From NCBI GenBank assembly GCA_013824685.1, contig PNOG01000011.1, forward strand, positions 1-64,000: 64,000 bases of DNA, given 5' to 3'. This DNA comes from Coprothermobacter sp. (GTDB taxonomy: Bacteria; Caldisericota; Caldisericia; Cryosericales; Cryosericaceae). The notes beneath the pieces are model-generated. The model worked only from the letters and a program-made list of their open reading frames with translations, was not told where the DNA came from and searched no databases. Each line of letters starts with the position of its first letter. Position 1 is the first letter of the stretch. This document shows positions 23,932 to 31,933 of this stretch, piece by piece. The position numbers were made by a program, and so were the translations under genes.

Positions 23932-24950
23932 AGGCCACCTCCTGCAAGGGCCTTGACGAGAGCGTCGGCAGTTGCTTTCACGAGCGCTGTGGCTCCTGCG
24001 CTACTGAATGTAGCCCCTGAGGCTGCGTCGATGTTCGCGCCGACCTCGAGAGGTGCGCCGGCTTTCTTGCCGACGAACTGCTGGGCGAATTCTGGTGCGA
24101 GAATCGAACTGCCCAGGCTGTCGGTACACTCCAGAATCTGAACGCCAAGAATCGTTCCATCAGTAGCAACGCCTACAAGAACGGTGACGTCACCATCATA
24201 GCTTGTCGCCTTGGCTTTCGCGGCTGCGCCGACGATAGCTCCGGCTTTGGTTCCCACAGACGTTTCCAGGATGGAGACACCAGGAATGCTGGACGTCGCA
24301 GGTCTGGAGGACGTTCGGACGGTATCCGCCGACGGAAGGACAGCTTGTGGCTCTTGGGATGAACCTCCAATGCCGAGGACGTCGGAGACAGCCTTGCCAA
24401 CGACCTGAACCAGATTGGTAATGGCTCTGCTCGTGATGGTTGCACTGGTGATCGCGAGCACGTCCTCCTTGACGACGAAGGGGTCGGTGAGTCTCTTGCC
24501 GGCGAACTGCCCCGGGAATGTCGTCCTGGTGGTCTTGTCGACGTAGTACGTTGAGCTTGCGGCATTCGCGCCGAGACCGGGGGTGTCCTTGTTCTCGAGG
24601 ACTTTCACGCCCGTGATGGTTCCGTCGGTCGAAACGCCGACGATCAGGGTCGTAAGGCCGCCGTAGCTGGGACCTTGGACCTTGACAGCTATGCCGAGTG
24701 ATCCTGAAGGGCCGTTTGCCGTGTATGCTGCATCGAAGGTGACCTTGGGGTTTGTGGACTTCACCGTATCCGTTGGAGTGAACCCAGTTGCCTTGGGGAA
24801 TACTTCGCGAAGACCGGCCTGGAGATCGGCCTCCTGACGCTGCGCAATGGTCTTGCTCGTACTGTTGTAGACGAATGCAAGCCCGACACAGCCGACAGTG
24901 CAGTATACTGCCAGGATGAGCCCCAGCTTGATCATCTGCCAGCGCTTCAT
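23928..24950 (-). CDS. rnfG: Rnf complex subunit RnfG with two tandem FMN-binding domains
   Basis: A 340-residue periplasm-facing flavoprotein, longer than the usual RnfG of roughly 180-220 residues. One membrane helix (about 7-28) is followed by a first FMN_bind domain ending in ITSATITSRA (Thr171 is the expected covalent FMN site; the usual Gly is Ser). A linker (about 195-222) leads to a second FMN_bind-like domain ending in ASGATFSS (SGAT 311-314), a complete covalent-flavin motif. The order within rnfCDGEAB and the overlap with rnfD and rnfE confirm identity. The extra domain could carry a second flavin. Confidence 0.93.
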   Translation of the reverse strand: MKRWQMIKLGLILAVYCTVGCVGLAFVYNSTSKTIAQRQEADLQAGLREVFPKATGFTPTDTVKSTNPKVTFDAAYTANGPSGSLGIAVKVQGPSYGGLTTLIVGVSTDGTITGVKVLENKDTPGLGANAASSTYYVDKTTRTTFPGQFAGKRLTDPFVVKEDVLAITSATITSRAITNLVQVVGKAVSDVLGIGGSSQEPQAVLPSADTVRTSSRPATSSIPGVSILETSVGTKAGAIVGAAAKAKATSYDGDVTVLVGVATDGTILGVQILECTDSLGSSILAPEFAQQFVGKKAGAPLEVGANIDAASGATFSSAGATALVKATADALVKALAGGGL

Positions 24951-25939
24951 GTGTTCACCTTCCTGGGCTTCACGAACCCGAACTTGTGGGGGATGATCTT
25001 GTCCAGATACGGTACGACGACGTTCATGAGCAGGATGCCGTAGGTGACGCCCTCAGGGAAGTTGCCGAGTTGACGGATGAGAACCGTCATGAGTCCTGCG
25101 CCAATGCCAAAAGCCCACTTGCCAACGGGCGTCACAGGGGTCGTAACATAGTCTGTGGCCATGAAGAACGCTCCCAGCAGGATGCCGCCGGCCAGCACCG
25201 AGAAGACCGGGTCCCGTCCAAAGAGCCAGGACGCGGCGAATGTCGTCGCGACCATGGCGACCGGTGTCCGCAGGTCGATGATGCGTGTCACTACCAGGAA
25301 CGCGGCTCCCAGCAGGAGCAGTAGCCCAGACGTCTCACCGATACAGCCTGAACGGTTGCCAAGGAACATCTGAAGGTACAGAGCCGACTTTTCACTGACC
25401 CCGACACTCTTCATGACGTCGGTGAGGGCTCCGCCCAGCTTCAGGATACCGAGAGGCGTCGCAGTCGTCGTCGCGTCGACGGCAGCCGCGTGCAGAGAGG
25501 GAGACCAGCGTGTCATGAACGCCGGCCAGCTCATCACCAGAATGGCGCGCCCCACGAGGGCCGGATTCGCGAAGTTGCCACCGAGCCCTCCGAACAGCTC
25601 CTTGGCCACGACGATGGCGAACGCCGAGCCGACCGCAGCCATCCACAACGGTGAGGACACCGGCAGGATGAGCGCAAGCAGCATTCCCGTGATGACCGCG
25701 GACAGGTCGGTGATGTGTGTCTCGCGGCGAAGCGCTGTGCGGAACAGGAATTCGGCAGCAACGGCACTGACGACGGATACCGCAGTAACCAGCAGCGCCC
25801 GGGGTCCGAAGTAGTAGACGCCTCCGGCCAGGGCGGGGAGCAGGGCGATGATGACCATGCCCATCGTTTTCTGGATGTCGTTGCCGGTCACGAAGTGTGG
25901 TGCACCGGACAAGACAAGCTTCATCGCCTTATTTTCCAT
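24947..25939 (-). CDS. rnfD: Rnf complex membrane subunit RnfD
   Basis: A 330-residue polytopic membrane subunit (NqrB/RnfD family) with about 9-10 helices. GNFANPALVGRAIL and the flavin-attachment region DATTTATPLG are visible, as are TDYVTTPVTPVGKW and the C-terminal GVTYGILLMN block. The ATG at 25939 has GGAGG six bases upstream, so the gene overlaps the rnfC end by 11 bases. A longer in-frame reading upstream is only the shadow of rnfC. Confidence 0.95.
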   Translation of the reverse strand: MENKAMKLVLSGAPHFVTGNDIQKTMGMVIIALLPALAGGVYYFGPRALLVTAVSVVSAVAAEFLFRTALRRETHITDLSAVITGMLLALILPVSSPLWMAAVGSAFAIVVAKELFGGLGGNFANPALVGRAILVMSWPAFMTRWSPSLHAAAVDATTTATPLGILKLGGALTDVMKSVGVSEKSALYLQMFLGNRSGCIGETSGLLLLLGAAFLVVTRIIDLRTPVAMVATTFAASWLFGRDPVFSVLAGGILLGAFFMATDYVTTPVTPVGKWAFGIGAGLMTVLIRQLGNFPEGVTYGILLMNVVVPYLDKIIPHKFGFVKPRKVNT

Positions 25940-27269
25940 GGCGGGCCTCCTTGGCACGCTGGTTGCGGAGAAGGTCCTTGCCGAGCTTGAACTGCTGGGT
26001 GAGAGGGATACGTGCCGGGCAGACGTAGCTGCAGGCACCGCATTCGAAACAGTCAACAAGGCCGATGGCATCGGCACGGTTGAGATCATCGGAGAGGAGC
26101 GCGGCATTCAGCAGCATAGGCAATAGCCGTGCCGGACAGGCATCTGCGCAGCGGCCGCAGCGGATGCACTGACGCTCCACATACTGCTTCGATTCCGCGG
26201 CAGTGAAGAACACGATACCGCTGGTGCCCTTGGCGACCGGGATCTGCAGCGATGGTACGGCGACACCCATCATGGGGCCGCCGAACATGACTTTGCGGAG
26301 GTCGTCGCTGATCTGAATGACGTTGGGAATGAGGTCAGCGATGAGTGTCCCGATGGGGGCGTACAGGTTTTTGGGTGTTGCGCAGGCTCCGCCTGAGACG
26401 GTGAAACCACGTTCGATCAGCGGTTTGCCGTCAGCGAACGCTTCTTTGATGGCCTTGAGCGTCCCGACATTCTGGACGATGACGCCGATGTCAGCCGGCA
26501 GTCCGTGAGAAGGGACTTCACGTCCGGTGACGGCCTTGATGAGCATCTTCTCCCCGCCTTCGGGGTACTTGGTTGCAACGAGGACAGCCTCCATCGGAAT
26601 GCCGTGACTATGCCCGGCAAACTGCTGTTCGATGACAGGAAGAGCGTCCGCTTTGTTGGATTCAATCGCGACGACTGCTCTCGTGGCTCCCACAATGTGT
26701 GCCGCAATGGCCAGTCCCTCGACGACGTCCGCAGGCGATTCGATCATCGTCCGGTAGTCGATCGTCAGGTAGGGCTCGCATTCTGCACCATTGGCAATGA
26801 TGGTGTCCACGGGCTTGTCTGCAGGGGGAGCCAGCTTGACGTCAGTGGGGAAGGATGCGCCGCCCATGCCGACGACTCCAGCATCGCGCAAGCGAGCGAT
26901 CGCTTCCTCACGTGAGCAGACAAACGCGTCGAGCGGCGGCATGTACGCTGTTTCGTTGGTTCCGTCAGCTTCAATGAAGACAGCCATGCCGTCCTTCAGA
27001 TTGCTCTGGGGGGCAGGCTCGATCTTCTTGACGATGCCGGTGATGGATGCATGAACTGCCGCTGCAGGACAGGCCTGAACATCGCCGATCTTCTGGCCTT
27101 TCAGGACGCGGTCTCCGACCTTTACGAGCGGCTGGTTCTGGGCCCCGATGGCTTGTGTCAGGTGAATGACGACGGACGTAGGCGCTGGCACGTATTCGAT
27201 GGGCAGGTCTCTGGTTGGTTCCTTGTGCTCAGAGGGGTGAATGCCCCCTCTGAATGTTTTCAGACTCAT
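25929..27269 (-). CDS. rnfC: Rnf complex subunit RnfC (NADH-binding)
   Basis: A 446-residue peripheral subunit that exchanges electrons with NAD(H) through FMN and two [4Fe-4S] clusters. Order seen: N-terminal FRGGIHPSEHKEPT, barrel-sandwich segment (VGDRVLKGQKIGD), Complex I 51-kDa-like nucleotide domain (GVVGMGGASFPTDVKL, NGAECEPYLTIDYR, KYPEGGEKMLI), a SLBB-like part (GTLIADLIP), then CIRCGRCADACP and CFECGACSYVCP. The ATG at 27269 directly follows the stop of the zinc-ribbon gene with no base between. Confidence 0.96.
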   Translation of the reverse strand: MSLKTFRGGIHPSEHKEPTRDLPIEYVPAPTSVVIHLTQAIGAQNQPLVKVGDRVLKGQKIGDVQACPAAAVHASITGIVKKIEPAPQSNLKDGMAVFIEADGTNETAYMPPLDAFVCSREEAIARLRDAGVVGMGGASFPTDVKLAPPADKPVDTIIANGAECEPYLTIDYRTMIESPADVVEGLAIAAHIVGATRAVVAIESNKADALPVIEQQFAGHSHGIPMEAVLVATKYPEGGEKMLIKAVTGREVPSHGLPADIGVIVQNVGTLKAIKEAFADGKPLIERGFTVSGGACATPKNLYAPIGTLIADLIPNVIQISDDLRKVMFGGPMMGVAVPSLQIPVAKGTSGIVFFTAAESKQYVERQCIRCGRCADACPARLLPMLLNAALLSDDLNRADAIGLVDCFECGACSYVCPARIPLTQQFKLGKDLLRNQRAKEARHGK

Positions 27270-27755
27270 CTATGCCAACGCTCCTTTCGCTTCAGCCGGT
27301 TCGACCTTGTGCCCGCAGTGTGGGCACGATTTCCAGTTTGTTTCCATGAGTTCGCCGCATGCCGGACATATCGTGCGGAGTTCATTGCCGCATGCGGGAC
27401 AGAACCGGTACCTTGACTTCACTTCGTGTCCACAAACCGGGCACTTTCTGTCCTGCTCGTCCATGAGGAACGCATAGTAGCTTCTCTCGAGCTTGAGAAC
27501 GTCATTGTTCAACTTATCCGCCATGTGGTCGTCGAGGGTCAGGGGGTCGCGGACCAGAAAGTATACAATCAATGGCAGCAGCCCGAGGCCGACCACGGTG
27601 AAGACCGACCAGACGACGGTGTTGGCGCCTCTCCTCGACGTGTCCTTGATGATCCAGACGAGGATGACGGCGACAAGGACAGCCGCGCCCAGCAGGATGG
27701 AACTCAGGTTCGGGACGACCGTGTTCTGCCAGAATTCGACCAGTAATGTAGTCAT
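27270..27755 (-). CDS. Membrane protein with two C-terminal zinc ribbons, fused in transcription to rnf
   Basis: A 161-residue protein with two membrane helices (about 10-37 and 46-66), a short helical linker, then four Cys pairs (CPVCGH, CPACGN, CPACGE, CPHCGH) forming two zinc ribbons on the cytoplasmic side. No named family is recognised. GGAGGTGA precedes the ATG at 27755, and its stop abuts the rnfC start. Being coupled to rnfC suggests an assembly or regulatory role for the Rnf complex, but that is inference; zinc-ribbon membrane proteins are common and varied. Confidence 0.8.
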   Translation of the reverse strand: MTTLLVEFWQNTVVPNLSSILLGAAVLVAVILVWIIKDTSRRGANTVVWSVFTVVGLGLLPLIVYFLVRDPLTLDDHMADKLNNDVLKLERSYYAFLMDEQDRKCPVCGHEVKSRYRFCPACGNELRTICPACGELMETNWKSCPHCGHKVEPAEAKGALA

Positions 27756-27782
27756 GATGTCACCTCCCAGTGCGAACAAGGA

Positions 27783-29132
27783 TCATGGACGCACAAATGT
27801 GTAGAGACCCATGAGCTTGCGGACTGCTCCCACAAGGTAAAGGGAGCCTGTCACAAGCAGCCATGAGCCGTCTGGCGTCAGGTTTCGGGCTCTCTCGTAT
27901 GCCCGCTCTGTGTCGTCTTCCACGACGATGGAACCATGGGGATGGTAGCGCAGGAACTTCTCCTCCAGTTCCCAGGGGCTGGCAGCCCGGCTGCTGTCAG
28001 GGACGCGGGTCAGGACGATGGTGTCCACCTCAGGAGCCAGCATGCTGGCGATCCCATCCATGTCCTTGTCCATGAGCACGCCGAACAGCATCGTGAACCG
28101 CTGGCCAGGGAAATGGGCATGCAGCGATTTCACGAGGTACTTGGCCGCTGTCTGCGTGTGTGCACCATCCAGAAGGACCGTTGGCATACCGGGAACGAGC
28201 TCCATGCGTCCGGGCCAGAACGTTTGTTGGAGAGCGCGCCGCATTGCAGCCTCAGAGACGTCGATGCCATCTTTGACGGTCAAAGCGATAACGGCACTGA
28301 TCGCGCTTGCTGCATTCTGGACCTGATGAGTGCCGCGGAGCGAGATCGTTACGTCAGGGAGCGAAACCTGACGACCGAGGACCACGCCTGCATAGTCGAA
28401 CGTGACGGAGTCCGGTGTGAACCGCTGCGAGGAGAAGGTGTAGTCTCGTCCAGCGAGGACAATCTGGTTTTCCATCGTCTCAGCCTGGGCGAGCAGGGTC
28501 GCCTGGGCGCCCGGGTAGTCCTGATGGCCGAGGACGGTGATGCCTCCGTGCTTGATGATGCCGGCTTTCTGGGTCGCGATCTCTTCGACGGTGTTGCCAA
28601 GCCGGTCCGTATGTTCCAGTCCGATATTCGTGATGACGGCAACCTCGGGCACGAGGATGACGTTGGTGGCATCGTACAGTCCTCCGAGACCGACTTCCCA
28701 TACGACCACGTCGACCCTCCTGCGGGCGAAGTGCACGATCGCCATGGCGGTGAAGACCTCGAAGACGGTGACCGGATCGTCTTCCGAGACGGTGCCAATC
28801 GCACTCCAGACAGCGTCGAACGCGTCAAGGAAGTCCTCAGGCGAGAGCATTGCCCCATTGACTGAAATGCGTTCGCCGACATCTACGAGAGAGGGACTGA
28901 TGTAGAGGCCGACGGTGTAGCCGGCTTCCTCGAGCATGCGTGCTGTGAACGCACAGACCGAGCCCTTGCCCTTGGTGCCTGCCACGTGAACGAATCGGAG
29001 CTGTCGTTCCGGGTTCCCCAGGCTGGCCATGATACGGCCGATTCTCTCCAGGCCCAGCTTCGAGCCAAACTTGGCGAGTGAGAAAACGCAATCGAGTGCT
29101 TCAGCGTATGTCCTTCGCACGCGAGTTTCCAC
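27783..29132 (-). CDS. folC: Folylpolyglutamate synthase / dihydrofolate synthase
   Basis: A 449-residue Mur-ligase-type enzyme that adds glutamate to folates and may also make dihydrofolate. The ATP-binding loop is HVAGTKGKGSVCAF, with later signatures SPSLVDVGERISVNG, GLGGLYDATNV, ITNIGLEHTDRLGNT and DGAHT. The start is GTG at 29132, 12 bases after the valS stop and without an obvious Shine-Dalgarno. It is 27 bases before the zinc-ribbon gene, consistent with one valS-folC-rnf transcript. Confidence 0.93.
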   Translation of the reverse strand: METRVRRTYAEALDCVFSLAKFGSKLGLERIGRIMASLGNPERQLRFVHVAGTKGKGSVCAFTARMLEEAGYTVGLYISPSLVDVGERISVNGAMLSPEDFLDAFDAVWSAIGTVSEDDPVTVFEVFTAMAIVHFARRRVDVVVWEVGLGGLYDATNVILVPEVAVITNIGLEHTDRLGNTVEEIATQKAGIIKHGGITVLGHQDYPGAQATLLAQAETMENQIVLAGRDYTFSSQRFTPDSVTFDYAGVVLGRQVSLPDVTISLRGTHQVQNAASAISAVIALTVKDGIDVSEAAMRRALQQTFWPGRMELVPGMPTVLLDGAHTQTAAKYLVKSLHAHFPGQRFTMLFGVLMDKDMDGIASMLAPEVDTIVLTRVPDSSRAASPWELEEKFLRYHPHGSIVVEDDTERAYERARNLTPDGSWLLVTGSLYLVGAVRKLMGLYTFVRP

Positions 29133-29144
29133 GCCGTGCCAGGG

Positions 29145-31781
29145 CTAGCCCTGTCCCTTCAGGAAGGTGCCGATGAGCTGTTCTTCGGCCCTGAGGTCTT
29201 CCAGTTTCTGCGTGTCCTTGTCGACGACTTCGACCGGGGCACGCGCGAGGAAGTCCTGGTTGCCCAGCCGAGCCTCGAGCTTGATGGTATCTGCGTGCAG
29301 GAGTTCCAGTCTACCCCCGAGGACCTTGAGTTCGCCTTCATAGTCGAAGTCAGCCTTCGCAAGGATCATGACCTGCATGGTCCCGTAGGCGCCCTTGATG
29401 TAGCGCTGGGTCGAATCGAGCTGAGTCGCAATGTCGGCAAACCGCCCGACGAACTTGACTGCCTCCACGTTTGTCATGATTGCCGCGATGTCACGTTCCG
29501 CCCCGACCGCGACCACGCTCTGTTTCTCAGTCGGCGGCAGATGGAAGACCGCCTTGAGGTTCCGGACTGCCTTGATGAATCCGATGAGGAAGTCGGCCTG
29601 CGCGGTGTTCCCCTCGTACGTAGCCATTCCATCGGCTTCAGGGTACGCCGCCGTCATGATCAGATGGTCGCCGCCGTACAGCTGCTGCGTGATCGTCTCG
29701 GTGACAAATGGGACAAACGGGTGGAGGAGGCGCAGCGTGTTTTCGAGGACGTACGCCAGCACCCAACGGGTTGCGGGTGCCCTGGCCTCGTCGCGGAGTG
29801 GGATCTTCGCGAGCTCGATGTACCAATCGCAGAAGTCGCCCCAGATAAACTCGTAGAGCCTGTGGGAAGCCTCGCCAAAGTCATACACGTCCATCTTGGC
29901 CGTCACGTCCCGTGTCGCGTCGGACAGACGCGTCAGGATCCATCGGTCGAACAGGCCAAGCTGGTCATCGGACGGACGGGGGCCGGCCAGCGTCTCCTTG
30001 ACGCCCACGCCGGCGACGACGAACCGCGTCGCGTTCCACAGCTTGTTGATGAAGTTCCGCGACGACAGAAGCTTCTGGTCGGAGAGCAGGATGTCCTGTC
30101 CTCCGTAGGTGGAGAGCGAGGCCATCGTGAACCGCAGGGCATCCGTGCCATAGGTACTGATCAGGTCCAGCGGATCCACCTGATTCTTGAGCGACTTGCT
30201 CATCTTGCGTCCCTGCTCATCACGGACAAGACCGGTGATGAAGACGGTATGGAAGGGGACATCATCCATAAACTCGAGACCAGACACCACCATGCGGGCG
30301 ACCCAGAAGAAGATGATATCGTAGCCGGTGATGAGGAGAGACGTCGGATAGTAGTAGTTGAGAGAGGCAGTCTGCTCAGGCCATCCAAGCGTAGCGAACG
30401 GCCACAGGGCCGAGCTGAACCACGTGTCCAGGACATCGCTTTCCTGGGTGATATGGCTGCTGCCGCATTTCGGGCAGACGTGGGGGGCGTCGACGGAAAC
30501 GATGACCTCGCCGCAGTCTTCACAATGGTAGACCGGGATACGGTGGCCCCACCACAACTGACGGGAAACACACCAGTCGTTGATGTTCTCCAACCAGCCC
30601 TCATAGACTTTCCGCCACTTGACCGGCAGGACCTCGACCTTGCCCTCGCGTTCAGCCTCCAGTGCCCTGGCAGCCAGACCCTTCATGCGCAAGTACCACT
30701 GGTCCGTGACGATAGGCTCAATGGTAGAGCTGCAGCGCGAGCAGTGCCCAACACTGTGTTCGTAGTCGTCCACCTTTTCCAGCAGCCCCAGGGCGTCGAT
30801 CTCGACGACGATTTTCTCACGGGCCTGGGTGGCAGTCATGCCCCTGTAATGCAAGGCGTTCTCGTTCATGAGACCGTCGAGGCCGATGACGGCCATGTTC
30901 GGAAGGCTGTGCCTTTGGCCGACCTCGAAGTCCGTGGGGTCGTGGCCGGGAGTGATCTTGAGGGCGCCCGTCCCGAAATCCAGCAGGACGGCTTCGTCCG
31001 CGATCACCGGGATCGTCCGGTTGGCGACGGGGACGACAACGTCTCTGCCGACGATGTCCGCGTACCGCGGGTCGGCCGGGTTGACGGCGACGGCTGCATC
31101 CGCGAGGATGGTCTCCGGGCGTGTCGTGGCAATCGTGACGAACCCCGAGCCATCGGCAAACGGGTATCGGACGTACCAGAGATGACCCTTCTCGTTTGCG
31201 TACGTGACCTCGATGTCCGAGATTGCCGTGTGGCAATGGGGACACCAGTTGGTGATACGCTGACCCTTATAGAGAAGACCTTTTTCATAGTAGTGGACGA
31301 AAGCAGCCTTGACTGCTCGCTCATACGGCTCGTCAAGTGTGAAGCGCAGACGGTCCCAGTCGGCAGAGACGCCGAGCTTCTTGAGCTGGGACAGGATGAT
31401 GCCTCCGTACTTCTCTTTCCACTCCCAGATGCGACGGACGAATTCGTCGCGCCCCAATCCTTCCTTCGTCAGCCCCTGCTCCTTGATCTGACGCTCTACG
31501 ACCGCCTGTGTGGCGATGCCGGCGTGATCCATTCCCGGCAGCCACAGTGTCTCGAATCCCTTCATGCGCTTGTACCGGATGGCGATGTCCTGGAGCGTCA
31601 TATTGAGAGCGTGGCCGATGTGCAGGTACCCAGTGACATTAGGCGGGGGCATCATGACAACGAATGGAGTTCTGTCGGGGTTGGGCTCCGAATGGAAAGC
31701 CGCCTGGCTGAGCCACAGACCATAGATCTGTTCCTCGTGCTTTATTGCCTCGTAAATCGGATCCAATTCGATTGGAGTCAT
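29145..31781 (-). CDS. valS: Valyl-tRNA synthetase
   Basis: An 878-residue class Ia synthetase. The HIGH motif is at 54-57 (GYLHIGHAL), the editing domain is in the middle (WYVRYPFADG, TTRPETILAD, HDPTDFEVGQRH), KMSKS is near residue 525 (GRKMSKSLKNQ), and the C-terminus has the anticodon-binding and coiled-coil arm. A zinc-type CEDCGE/CPKCGS pair lies in the catalytic domain. The ATG at 31781 has GGAGG eight bases upstream; a longer in-frame start would cover the promoter. It appears to be the first gene of the run towards rnfB. Confidence 0.97.
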   Translation of the reverse strand: MTPIELDPIYEAIKHEEQIYGLWLSQAAFHSEPNPDRTPFVVMMPPPNVTGYLHIGHALNMTLQDIAIRYKRMKGFETLWLPGMDHAGIATQAVVERQIKEQGLTKEGLGRDEFVRRIWEWKEKYGGIILSQLKKLGVSADWDRLRFTLDEPYERAVKAAFVHYYEKGLLYKGQRITNWCPHCHTAISDIEVTYANEKGHLWYVRYPFADGSGFVTIATTRPETILADAAVAVNPADPRYADIVGRDVVVPVANRTIPVIADEAVLLDFGTGALKITPGHDPTDFEVGQRHSLPNMAVIGLDGLMNENALHYRGMTATQAREKIVVEIDALGLLEKVDDYEHSVGHCSRCSSTIEPIVTDQWYLRMKGLAARALEAEREGKVEVLPVKWRKVYEGWLENINDWCVSRQLWWGHRIPVYHCEDCGEVIVSVDAPHVCPKCGSSHITQESDVLDTWFSSALWPFATLGWPEQTASLNYYYPTSLLITGYDIIFFWVARMVVSGLEFMDDVPFHTVFITGLVRDEQGRKMSKSLKNQVDPLDLISTYGTDALRFTMASLSTYGGQDILLSDQKLLSSRNFINKLWNATRFVVAGVGVKETLAGPRPSDDQLGLFDRWILTRLSDATRDVTAKMDVYDFGEASHRLYEFIWGDFCDWYIELAKIPLRDEARAPATRWVLAYVLENTLRLLHPFVPFVTETITQQLYGGDHLIMTAAYPEADGMATYEGNTAQADFLIGFIKAVRNLKAVFHLPPTEKQSVVAVGAERDIAAIMTNVEAVKFVGRFADIATQLDSTQRYIKGAYGTMQVMILAKADFDYEGELKVLGGRLELLHADTIKLEARLGNQDFLARAPVEVVDKDTQKLEDLRAEEQLIGTFLKGQG

Positions 31782-31810
31782 CACCCAAACCTCCACGACG
31801 GTATTCGCCA

Positions 31811-31838
31811 AGTATAGGCTGACACTGCTGATTGTCAA
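31811..31838 (-). promoter_or_regulatory. Promoter of valS (and probably folC-rnf)
   Basis: On the minus strand TTGACA is 16 bases from TATACT, 30 bases before the valS ATG. There is no room for a T-box leader. Confidence 0.75.
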
Positions 31839-31863
31839 TTGAACTGAGGCTCGGCGGCCCTGA

Positions 31864-31891
31864 TTGCCACGGCCAGGAACGCGGCTATACT
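31864..31891 (+). promoter_or_regulatory. Promoter of smc
   Basis: TTGCCA and TATACT with a 16-base spacer lie 43 bases before the smc ATG. It is divergent from the valS promoter, about 25 bases away. Confidence 0.6.
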
Positions 31892-31933
31892 TTCGCTGGA
31901 CTGGACCCTCTTGAGTCGGAGGACACACACGAC

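Noticed and set aside
29136-31817. An 893-codon plus-strand frame opposite valS
   Set aside because: It is the antisense shadow of a clear valS with HIGH and KMSKS motifs. High GC and coding bias keep the opposite frame open, and the frame has no recognisable protein features.
31782-31838. A T-box riboswitch before valS
   Set aside because: The promoter -10 lies only 30 bases from the ATG, which leaves no space for a T-box leader.
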